The translations under genes were made by a program, and so were the position numbers. DNA of 5,556 nucleotides. Source: an uncultured bacterium (GTDB lineage Bacteria > Pseudomonadota > Alphaproteobacteria > CAISDR01). The stretch is from the NCBI GenBank assembly GCA_903884125.1, contig CAISDR010000534.1, forward strand, positions 1 through 5,556. Reading direction: 5' to 3'. Shown piece after piece: positions 1-5,556 of the stretch. Each line of letters starts with the position of its first letter. The first letter of the stretch is position 1. Below the pieces are notes generated by a model. The model was not told where the DNA came from. It did not search any database and saw only the letters and a list, made by a program, of their open reading frames with translations.

Positions 1-1
1 G

Positions 2-652
2 GCTTCAACGTTCAAAATAGCTCTGTCGTTGATGGGGTATGATGCCGGGCTGTTGACGGACGAGCAAAATCCCGCGATTCCTTATCGCGATGAATACAAA
101 TCCAGTCAGGAAAACGGGCGCAGAACGATTGATCCCACCATCTGGATGCATGAATCCATTGTGTGGTATTCGCAGAAGCTGCGTCAGGAATTGGGGGCAG
201 CCCGTTTCCGGTCCTATGTGAATCGTTTTGAATATGGCAACAAGGATACATCCAAGGATCAGGAATTTCCGGATGCATTGCCACATGCCATATGGATCAA
301 TTCAAGCCTGAAAATTTCGCCGCGCGAACAACTGGTTTTTTTGCAGAAATTGCTGAATGGAAAATTGCCTGTATCAGACAAATCACGCCTGATGACCCAA
401 AATATTATGGCGTCATTTCCACTGCCCGACGGCTGGATCGCTCATGGCAAAACCGGTTCTGGCTCCCAACAGGCATCTGACGGAAGTTACAATCCCGAAC
501 GTCGGTTTGGCTGGTTTGTGGGATGGGCGGAAAAAGACGGCCGCCGGGTCATATTCGCGCATCTGATCAAGGATGCGCAGAACATAGAATCACCTGCTGG
601 AATTCGTGCACGCGATGAACTGTTGGCTGAGCTGCCAAATCTGCTGATCTAG
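2..652 (+). CDS. blaOXA: Class D (OXA-type) serine beta-lactamase, 5' end outside the window
   Basis: This is a periplasmic enzyme that opens the beta-lactam ring through an acyl-serine intermediate, with a carboxylated lysine as general base. The frame is open from base 2 and gives 216 residues; the signal peptide and roughly the first 65-70 residues lie to the left of the window. The class D motifs appear in order. S-T-F-K carries the catalytic Ser (5-7) and Lys (14-16). S-I-V is at 155-163, Y-G-N at 233-241, W-I-N-S-S-L-K-I-S-P follows, then K-T-G at 449-457 and G-W-F-V-G-W. The ATG at 32 and the TTG at 29 lie downstream of the catalytic serine, so they are not starts. The YGN-to-Trp segment and the loop after KTG are longer than in OXA-10, which recalls the OXA-9/OXA-18-like branch; that placement is from memory. 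The stop TAG lies 2 bp from the stop of the convergent crcB. Substrate range cannot be read from the sequence. Confidence 0.93.
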   Translation, partial: ASTFKIALSLMGYDAGLLTDEQNPAIPYRDEYKSSQENGRRTIDPTIWMHESIVWYSQKLRQELGAARFRSYVNRFEYGNKDTSKDQEFPDALPHAIWINSSLKISPREQLVFLQKLLNGKLPVSDKSRLMTQNIMASFPLPDGWIAHGKTGSGSQQASDGSYNPERRFGWFVGWAEKDGRRVIFAHLIKDAQNIESPAGIRARDELLAELPNLLI

Positions 653-654
653 AT

Positions 655-1035
655 TCAATCAACCAGAATGCGCACCAGCCACAGCCCCAAAAACAGGGCA
701 CTTATGGACAACGCCACCGACAGGAACACATAAGCCCCTGCTGCCAGAAAATCATCCCGGCGGATCAGGACACCGGCTTCCAGCGAAAACGAGGAAAAGG
801 TCGTGAACCCGCCTAGAATTCCCGCTGTCAGGAAACTGCGCACTTCAGGGCCGGCTGAAAATTTAAGGGCAAAAGATTCGGTCAAAAGCCCCATCAGAAA
901 CGAACCGAGGATATTCACAATCAGGATGGCCACGGGAAACGAACCCGGCGTCAGGCTGGCGATTGCCCCGGCCATCCAATAGCGAAGCGCTGCACCGATC
1001 CCGCCACCCACGGTCACTGCCAAAAAATTTCCCAT
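655..1035 (-). CDS. crcB: Fluoride channel CrcB/FluC
   Basis: This is a small inner-membrane channel that works as a dual-topology dimer and lets fluoride leave the cytoplasm. The product is 126 residues, the usual family length, with four hydrophobic segments at about 4-25, 33-56, 66-91 and 96-124. Family motifs are G-G-G-I-G-A-A-L-R-Y near the N-terminus, N41 in N-I-L-G-S-F, and G-G-F-T-T-F-S-S-F at 75-83. The last motif holds the two channel phenylalanines, F80 and F83, and the central Na+-site region. I chose the ATG at 1035 because a GGGGG Shine-Dalgarno-like run sits 7 bases before it and the protein then begins M-G-N-F as relatives do. The in-frame ATG at 1065 would add ten residues without a clear ribosome site. 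I see only one crcB copy, consistent with a homodimer. No fluoride riboswitch consensus was recognised upstream. Confidence 0.95.
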   Translation of the reverse strand: MGNFLAVTVGGGIGAALRYWMAGAIASLTPGSFPVAILIVNILGSFLMGLLTESFALKFSAGPEVRSFLTAGILGGFTTFSSFSLEAGVLIRRDDFLAAGAYVFLSVALSISALFLGLWLVRILVD

Positions 1036-1042
1036 GTATTTG

Positions 1043-1047
1043 CCCCC
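1043..1047 (-). promoter_or_regulatory. Probable ribosome binding site of crcB
   Basis: On the minus strand the run GGGGG is followed by seven bases and then the ATG at 1035. It is an imperfect Shine-Dalgarno sequence, but it is the only purine-rich run near either candidate start and decides for 1035 over 1065. Confidence 0.5.
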
Positions 1048-1146
1048 ATGGCGACCAAATGTCATCCAGTCATCATAATTCGTCTATATTGAAGTGTGTC
1101 GACAACCGGCGTCAATTCGCAATGCCAGCAGGCCCCCTTCAAGTTC

Positions 1147-1150
1147 AGGA
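1147..1150 (+). promoter_or_regulatory. Probable ribosome binding site of the propeller-phosphatase gene
   Basis: AGGA lies 7 bases before the ATG at 1158. Together with the signal peptide that begins at that ATG, it fixes the start. The reading frame stays open upstream as far as 963, but that part runs antisense into crcB and has no signal-like N-terminus. Confidence 0.6.
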
Positions 1151-1157
1151 ACACTTT

Positions 1158-1244
1158 ATGTCCCGCACCGCTCCGCTAAAAGCCTTCGCACAGTTTGCAG
1201 CCTTTGCCGTCAGCATTATCTATGCCGGACCTGCAGCGATGGCT
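1158..1244 (+). other. Sec signal peptide of the propeller-phosphatase
   Basis: The first 29 residues have basic R3 and K8, a hydrophobic stretch at about 9-23, then a small-residue c-region ending A-M-A before G-G. Cleavage after A29 is likely. There is no twin-arginine motif and no lipobox cysteine, so a soluble periplasmic or secreted protein is expected. Confidence 0.8.
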
Positions 1245-3962
1245 GGAGGAACGGATACGACCTGGTTGCCCAGCGGAAATACCTTGTCACCGATTGCTGC
1301 CCATGGGGCTGCGCTGACTAACCTGCCGGTGCGGCTGCCTGATGGTCATACCATTCTTCTGAGTCATCCTGCGACGATGGCACCGGGCGCTGACGGCAAG
1401 CGGTTTTACCTTCTGACCAGCGGCTTTAACCGCCATGCCGGTCTGGACGGAAAGCTGGACCCAGAAGCATCAAGCGAATGGCTTCTGGCCTATGATATTG
1501 TTGATGGCATGCCAGTGCAGTCGGCTGTCACACCGGTGCCCAACACATTTGACGGTTTGGCCCTATCAAAGGATGGCAAGCACGCCTATGTGACCGGCGG
1601 TCCAAATGACAATCTGCATATCTTCAAACTTGAGGCCAATGCGATCACCGCAGATGGCCCACCTATTCCCCTTGGTCATAAATCCGGCCTGGGGATCGAG
1701 GTGAAACCGGCAGCTGGTGCGATTGTTCTGTCGCCCGATGAGAAACAGGCCCTGGTTGCCAATTACTTCAATGATTCTGTGAGTTTGGTCGATCTGGAAA
1801 GCCGAAATGTCGTTGCCGAGCAGGACCTGCGCCCGGGTGCAATTGACCCAAAAGCCACGGGCGTTGCAGGCGGCGAATATCCGGTGGACGTGCTTTGGAC
1901 AGACACCGGCACAGGATATGTCCTGAGCTTAAGGGATCGTGAACTGATCAAACTTGGGATCGCCAATGGAAAAATCACCGTTGTCAAACGTCTGTCCCTG
2001 CCTGGCCAGCCTGCACGTATGGTCTATGATGCGCCACGCAGTCGCATTTACGTGGCCGTCGATACGGCTGATCTGATTGCGGCTGTTGACATTAAAAAAT
2101 TTGCGCTCGCCGGCCAGTTGCCAATCCGTCTGCCCAACATGCCAAAGGCCGCCGAGGGTAAACTGGGCACTGGGCTCAACAGTCTGTCTCTAAGCCCGGA
2201 TGGAACACATCTGTGGGCGACCCTTGGTGCGCTGAATGCCATAGCGCAGATCCGATTGGGTGATGATGACGGCGATGATGATGAGATCGGCATGATCGAA
2301 GGCGTGATCCCGGTCGGCTGGTATCCCACAGCAAGCCTTGTAACCGAAAAAGGGCATTTATTCGTGACTCACGGCAAAAGTCTGCCAGGGGCCAATCCCG
2401 GCGCCTGCCGCGGCAATCTGAGTACCGATCCGGTGGAATCCAGCAAGTGTAATATTAACCATCAATATGTCCTGCAGCTGGAACATGGCGGCATTGTTTC
2501 CATGCCTTTGCCATCGCCTGCGGAACTGAAGCGGCTGAGCATGAAGGTTGCTTCCAACAATAACCTGATGCCGCCGAAAGAGCATGTGGCCAATGCCGCG
2601 CTGATGAAGGCATTGTCGGCACGCATCAAACACATCATCTATATCGTCAAGGAGAACCGCACCTATGATCAGGTGCTGGGTGATCTACCGCGCGGTGATG
2701 GCGATCCCAAACTGGCACTGCTGGCGCCATTTTCACCCAACCATAAAGCGATTGCCCAGAACTTTGTCATTCTGGATCGCGCCTTTGCATCAGGCGAAGT
2801 CTCCAATACCGGCTGGATGTGGTCCACCGCCGCCCATGTAACCGATGCCCTGGAGCGTACCTCGCCCGTGAATTATGCCCAACGCGGGCTGGATTATGGC
2901 TCGGAAGGCATGAACCGCAATATCAATGTCGGTGTTGGCAATATTGGTGAACGTCGCAAGACAAATCCCAATCACCCCGATGATCCTAACCTGTTGCCGG
3001 GAACCGGTGATACATCGGCACCAGATGCAAAGATTGGTGAAGCAGGCACCAGCTTTTTGTGGACCTCGGTCCGTCGCGCGGGGCTTAGCGTTCGAAACTA
3101 TGGCTTCTTTGTCGATGATCAGATTTACCGTCGGGACCGTCCGGGCTATCTGGCGATTTCCCACCATCCCTTTGCCGACAAAGCCCAGCAATCGGTGGCG
3201 ACCCATGCGGATCTGGCGGATGTGACTGATATTTATTTCAGGTCGTTCGATCAGGATACGCCCGATTATTGGCGTTATCTGGAATGGCAGCGCGAATTCG
3301 ATCAATACGAGGCCAGGGGAGTTTTGCCCAATCTGACCCTGTTGCGACTAAGCCATGATCATTTCGGCTCTTTTGCGACTGCGCAGGACGGTGTCAACAC
3401 GATTGAAACCCAGATGGCGGATAATGACTATGCTGTAGGCCTTGTGGTCGAACGCATCGCCCGCAGCCGGTTCAAGAATTCAACCCTGATCGTCAGTATT
3501 GAAGATGACGCGCAGAACGGGGCCGATCATGTGGACGCCCGACGAACGGTTGTCCTTGTCGCCGGTCCCTATGTCCGGCAGAAGGTCGTGGTGTCCGAGC
3601 GGTATTCCACCGTCAACCTGTTGCGTACCATCACCGATATTCTTGGTGCCGAACCTGTAGGCTTGCAGGCAGCACTGGCCGAGCCGATGGCCAAGGTGTT
3701 TGATCTGAACCAAAAAGTCTGGGAATACAAATCCATCGTGCCCGAGGTGTTACGCCAGACCGATCTGCCAGTTCCCGGCGGCAAGCAGACCCGCGTGTGG
3801 TCCTGCCCGGTGCACGATGCCCGTTACTGGGCAGAGGCGATGAAGGGTCAGGATTTCTCCAGCGAAGACCGGCTGGACAGTGCTGCATTTAACCGCGCAC
3901 TTGAAGCCGGGCTGGCGCCGGTCAGGTTAAATCCGGCTTGCGCGGGGCTGGCGTCAAGGTAA
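1158..3962 (+). CDS. Secreted YncE-like beta-propeller / alkaline-phosphatase-superfamily phosphoesterase fusion protein
   Basis: The predicted 934-residue periplasmic protein has two domains. Residues 1-29 are a signal peptide. About 40-410 is a YncE-like propeller: repeated blade patterns such as S-x-D-G-K-H-A-Y-V near 135, S-P-D-E-K-Q-A-L-V-A-N near 190, R-S-R-I-Y-V-A near 295 and S-P-D-G-T-H-L-W near 345. About 490-840 is a phosphoesterase domain (Pfam Phosphoesterase/AcpA-like) with K-E-N-R-T-Y-D at 498-504, E-V-S-N-T-G-W-M-W at 547-555, S-H-D-H at 732-735, A-D-N-D at 754-757, and E-D-D-A-Q-N-G-A-D-H-V-D at 782-793. By analogy with AcpA and phospholipase C relatives, E499/N500 and D783/D784 should bind metal and S549 may be the nucleophile. 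This matches the known 'bifunctional YncE family protein/alkaline phosphatase family protein' architecture; its substrate is unknown. Oddities are an acidic insert at 368-376 and exactly four cysteines (417, 431, 883, 928), which could form two disulfides. Confidence 0.9.
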   Translation: MSRTAPLKAFAQFAAFAVSIIYAGPAAMAGGTDTTWLPSGNTLSPIAAHGAALTNLPVRLPDGHTILLSHPATMAPGADGKRFYLLTSGFNRHAGLDGKLDPEASSEWLLAYDIVDGMPVQSAVTPVPNTFDGLALSKDGKHAYVTGGPNDNLHIFKLEANAITADGPPIPLGHKSGLGIEVKPAAGAIVLSPDEKQALVANYFNDSVSLVDLESRNVVAEQDLRPGAIDPKATGVAGGEYPVDVLWTDTGTGYVLSLRDRELIKLGIANGKITVVKRLSLPGQPARMVYDAPRSRIYVAVDTADLIAAVDIKKFALAGQLPIRLPNMPKAAEGKLGTGLNSLSLSPDGTHLWATLGALNAIAQIRLGDDDGDDDEIGMIEGVIPVGWYPTASLVTEKGHLFVTHGKSLPGANPGACRGNLSTDPVESSKCNINHQYVLQLEHGGIVSMPLPSPAELKRLSMKVASNNNLMPPKEHVANAALMKALSARIKHIIYIVKENRTYDQVLGDLPRGDGDPKLALLAPFSPNHKAIAQNFVILDRAFASGEVSNTGWMWSTAAHVTDALERTSPVNYAQRGLDYGSEGMNRNINVGVGNIGERRKTNPNHPDDPNLLPGTGDTSAPDAKIGEAGTSFLWTSVRRAGLSVRNYGFFVDDQIYRRDRPGYLAISHHPFADKAQQSVATHADLADVTDIYFRSFDQDTPDYWRYLEWQREFDQYEARGVLPNLTLLRLSHDHFGSFATAQDGVNTIETQMADNDYAVGLVVERIARSRFKNSTLIVSIEDDAQNGADHVDARRTVVLVAGPYVRQKVVVSERYSTVNLLRTITDILGAEPVGLQAALAEPMAKVFDLNQKVWEYKSIVPEVLRQTDLPVPGGKQTRVWSCPVHDARYWAEAMKGQDFSSEDRLDSAAFNRALEAGLAPVRLNPACAGLASR

Positions 3963-3998
3963 AGTGCGCGTCCGGCCGATCAGGCCAGCCGTGCAGGC

Positions 3999-4003
3999 AG
4001 GAG
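3999..4003 (+). promoter_or_regulatory. Ribosome binding site of argC
   Basis: A perfect AGGAG stands 7 bases before the ATG at 4011, the strongest translation signal in the window. It lies in the 48-bp gap after the phosphatase stop. That gap shows no convincing promoter or terminator, so read-through from the upstream gene is plausible. Confidence 0.75.
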
Positions 4004-4010
4004 AAGGGTA

Positions 4011-4961
4011 ATGAGCACGATCCCCCAGGTTTTCATTGATGGTGAAGCGGGTACAACCGGCCTTGGCATCCGTGAACGCCTGCGCGCGCATGCCGATATT
4101 GCCGTGCGTTCCATCGCCCCCGAACACCGCAAAGACACAGGCGCACGCGCGGCCATTATGGCGGAAGTTGACGCCGTTATCCTATGCCTGCCTGATGATG
4201 CCGCGCGCGAAGCTGTCGCCTTGGCTGGCGACAAGGGGCCTAAGATTCTGGATGCCTCAACCGCTTTTCGGATCAATCCTGAATGGACTTATGGCTTTGC
4301 CGAAATGGCCAAAGGGCAAGCAGAAAAAATCGCACTGGCGCGGCACGTATCCAACCCCGGCTGTTATCCAACCGGGGCCATTGCCCTGTTGCGCCCTCTG
4401 ATCGAAGCGGGGATTATCCCAAAAGACTACCCGGTGGCGATCAATGCCATATCGGGCTATTCCGGCGGCGGACGCCAGATGATCGAAGCGTTTGAAACCG
4501 CCAATTCCAATGGCAGCGCAACACCATTCGAAGCCTATGGTCTGGATTTCGCGCATAAACATGTGCCAGAAATTGAAAACTATGCCCATCTGGCGAAACG
4601 TCCGATTTTCATCCCGGCGGTTGGCAATTTTCCGCAAGGCATGATGGTCAACATCCCAGTGCATTTCGACCTGCTGGGTCATCGTCCAAAAGGCGCTGAC
4701 CTGCATGGCGCCCTTGCCGATTTTTATGCGGGCTGCGACCTGATACAGGTGGTTAAGTCCGATGAACGCCCTGCCCCGCGTCTGTCGGCAGATGCCCTTA
4801 AACTTACGGACAGTCTGGAACTGCGTGTGTTTTACGATGATTCCAAAGGCCACGCCCTGCTGATGGCGCGGCTGGATAATCTGGGCAAGGGTGCGTCGGG
4901 TGCTGCGGTTCAGAACCTGCGTCTGATGTTGGGCCTTGACCGTGTCCGGGCTGCCGCCTGA
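4011..4961 (+). CDS. argC: N-acetyl-gamma-glutamyl-phosphate reductase, type 2 (short form)
   Basis: This cytoplasmic enzyme performs the third step of arginine (ornithine) synthesis: NADPH-dependent reduction of N-acetyl-glutamyl-5-phosphate to the semialdehyde. The protein has 316 residues, the typical length of the type 2 subfamily rather than the ~340-350 of type 1. The N-terminal Rossmann motif is D-G-E-A-G-T-T-G-L-G at 10-19. D-A-S-T-A-F-R follows near 82. The catalytic cysteine is C118 within S-N-P-G-C-Y-P-T-G, and G-Y-S-G-G-G-R comes after it. H184 in H-K-H-V-P-E-I is the probable acid-base histidine, and the C-terminal L-D-N-L-G-K-G-A-S-G-A-A is characteristic. All key residues are present, so it should be active. 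It sits 48 bp after the phosphatase gene and no other arg gene is visible. Its TGA stop directly abuts that of the convergent dehydrogenase. Confidence 0.97.
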   Translation: MSTIPQVFIDGEAGTTGLGIRERLRAHADIAVRSIAPEHRKDTGARAAIMAEVDAVILCLPDDAAREAVALAGDKGPKILDASTAFRINPEWTYGFAEMAKGQAEKIALARHVSNPGCYPTGAIALLRPLIEAGIIPKDYPVAINAISGYSGGGRQMIEAFETANSNGSATPFEAYGLDFAHKHVPEIENYAHLAKRPIFIPAVGNFPQGMMVNIPVHFDLLGHRPKGADLHGALADFYAGCDLIQVVKSDERPAPRLSADALKLTDSLELRVFYDDSKGHALLMARLDNLGKGASGAAVQNLRLMLGLDRVRAAA

Positions 4962-4967
4962 TCAGGC
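4956..4967. repeat. 12-bp perfect palindrome at the argC/dehydrogenase stop-stop junction
   Basis: GCCTGATCAGGC is its own reverse complement. Its centre TGATCA holds the TGA stop of argC and, on the other strand, the TGA stop of the dehydrogenase. There is no loop and no T-run, so it is not a normal intrinsic terminator. Confidence 0.6.
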
Positions 4968-5556
4968 ATCAAACATTATCACGCTGCGGGCGATTTCGCC
5001 GGTTTTCAGTTCGGCAAAAGCATCATTTATGTCTTCAAGCCTGATGCGGCGTGAAATCATCTCGTCCAGTTTCAGTTTGCCCGACAGGTAAAAATCAACC
5101 AGCCGCGGCATATCAACCGGGAACCGGTTCGAGCCCATCAATGATCCCTGAATGCGCTTTTCGCCCAGAAAATCCGCGCCATGCAATTCGATGTTCACTC
5201 CGACGGGGATCATGCCGATGATATTGGCGGTACCGCCCCGTCGCAGCATTCGGAAGCTTTGTTCGGCTGTTGCTTTCAGGCCGATGGCTTCAAATGAATG
5301 ATGCACACCACCCCCGGTCATATCTTTGACCTGGGCTACCGGATCACCTGCGCTGGCATCGACAAAATCTGTGGCACCGAATTGATGCGCCAGATTTGCT
5401 TTGGCACTGACCCGATCAATGGCAACGATCCGGCCTGCACCGGCAATCGCCGCACCATTGATCGCAGCCAAACCCACACCACCGCAGCCAATAACCGCAA
5501 CCGTCTCGCCAGGACGTACATTGGACGTATGGATGACAGCGCCGAGCAACGTCCCA
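4962..5556 (-). CDS. Zinc-type medium-chain alcohol dehydrogenase, C-terminal half (5' end outside the window)
   Basis: This is the NAD(P)-dependent oxidoreductase half of a medium-chain (MDR) alcohol dehydrogenase of the Zn-ADH/class III-like type. The frame is open through the right edge; 197 residues are visible of a family length near 360-375. The Rossmann fold shows G-C-G-G-V-G at 5489-5472 and R-I-V-A-I-D-R, whose aspartate (5417-5415) suggests NAD rather than NADP. E-A-I-G near the substrate side, G-S-L-M-G-S-N and the C-terminal L-E-D-I-N-D-A-F with G-E-I-A-R-S-V-I are typical of this family. The catalytic and structural zinc ligands belong to the missing N-terminal half, so zinc binding is inferred from family membership only. 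The TTG codon at 5549 is an internal leucine, not a start. The substrate cannot be named. Confidence 0.9.
   Translation of the reverse strand, partial: GTLLGAVIHTSNVRPGETVAVIGCGGVGLAAINGAAIAGAGRIVAIDRVSAKANLAHQFGATDFVDASAGDPVAQVKDMTGGGVHHSFEAIGLKATAEQSFRMLRRGGTANIIGMIPVGVNIELHGADFLGEKRIQGSLMGSNRFPVDMPRLVDFYLSGKLKLDEMISRRIRLEDINDAFAELKTGEIARSVIMFDA

Larger units (their letters stand above)
1036..1157. promoter_or_regulatory. Divergent intergenic region between crcB and the propeller-phosphatase gene
   Basis: This 122-bp stretch separates two divergent genes and must supply the 5' signals for both. Seen in it are an AT-rich core with TATATT at 1085-1090 (a possible -10 for the + gene, with no good -35), a perfect 8-bp palindrome TGTCGACA at 1097-1104, and a direct repeat GTCAT at 1061-1065 and 1069-1073. 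For the minus strand a TTGACG lies at 1115-1110, with CAATAT 18 bases downstream as a poor -10. None of these is convincing alone, so the exact promoters remain unassigned. No fluoride riboswitch or phosphate (Pho) box was recognised. Confidence 0.4.

Noticed and set aside
29..34. TTG or ATG as the start of the beta-lactamase
   Set aside because: The frame is open upstream to the window edge and encodes the catalytic S-T-F-K before these codons.
5..286. Two overlapping minus-strand open frames opposite the beta-lactamase
   Set aside because: Both are antisense to the STFK-to-YGN coding region and have no family features.
1036..1065. Longer crcB starting at the ATG at 1065
   Set aside because: There is no Shine-Dalgarno run before it; the GGGGG and the family-like M-G-N-F start favour 1035.
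1061..1080. Possible Pho box before the phosphatase gene
   Set aside because: The GTCAT repeats are spaced 8 bp rather than the 11 bp of Pho boxes, and the full consensus is absent.
963..1157. Upstream extension of the propeller-phosphatase reading frame (65 more residues)
   Set aside because: It overlaps crcB antisense, has no ribosome site, and would bury a clear signal peptide that begins at 1158 behind AGGA.
2790..3305. 171-residue open frame on the minus strand inside the phosphatase gene
   Set aside because: It is a shadow of a strongly supported gene on the other strand and shows no recognisable domain or ribosome site.
3970..3990. Terminator after the phosphatase gene
   Set aside because: The GGCC-GATCA-GGCC pairing is only four or five base pairs and is not followed by a T-run.
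4257..4853. 198-residue open frame on the minus strand inside argC
   Set aside because: It is antisense to an unmistakable argC with intact catalytic motifs; its translation shows no known family pattern.

Overview
The window looks like ordinary, compact chromosomal DNA from a Gram-negative bacterium, most likely an alphaproteobacterium. The bases for this are a moderately high GC content (roughly 55% by eye), a type 2 (short) ArgC, an intact Sec signal peptide on a periplasmic enzyme, and a chromosomal-style class D beta-lactamase. A marine Rhodospirillales genus such as Thalassospira would fit, but that is only a guess. I see no transposase, integrase, tRNA, rRNA, CRISPR array or plasmid gene.

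Layout, left to right. (1) The 3' three quarters of a class D (OXA-type) serine beta-lactamase on +, entering at the catalytic serine motif. (2) A convergent fluoride channel gene (crcB/fluC) on -, whose stop lies 2 bp from the beta-lactamase stop. (3) A 122-bp divergent intergenic region that must hold the 5' signals of crcB and of the next gene. (4) A large secreted two-domain protein on +: a YncE-like beta-propeller followed by an alkaline-phosphatase-superfamily phosphoesterase. (5) After 48 bp, argC on +, with a strong Shine-Dalgarno site. (6) The C-terminal half of a zinc-type medium-chain alcohol dehydrogenase on -, converging on argC with the two stop codons directly abutting and running off the right edge.

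The genes do not form one obvious pathway. The propeller-phosphatase and argC may be co-transcribed, but their functions (periplasmic phosphoester hydrolysis and cytoplasmic arginine synthesis) are unrelated. The beta-lactamase and the propeller-phosphatase are both expected in the periplasm; CrcB sits in the inner membrane.

I did not find a convincing previously undescribed system. The points most worth a second look are the OXA-like enzyme with all visible active-site motifs intact, the acidic insert, four cysteines and Trp-for-His position in the propeller-phosphatase, and the two near-zero-spacing convergent junctions, each centred on a perfect short palindrome with no intrinsic terminator.
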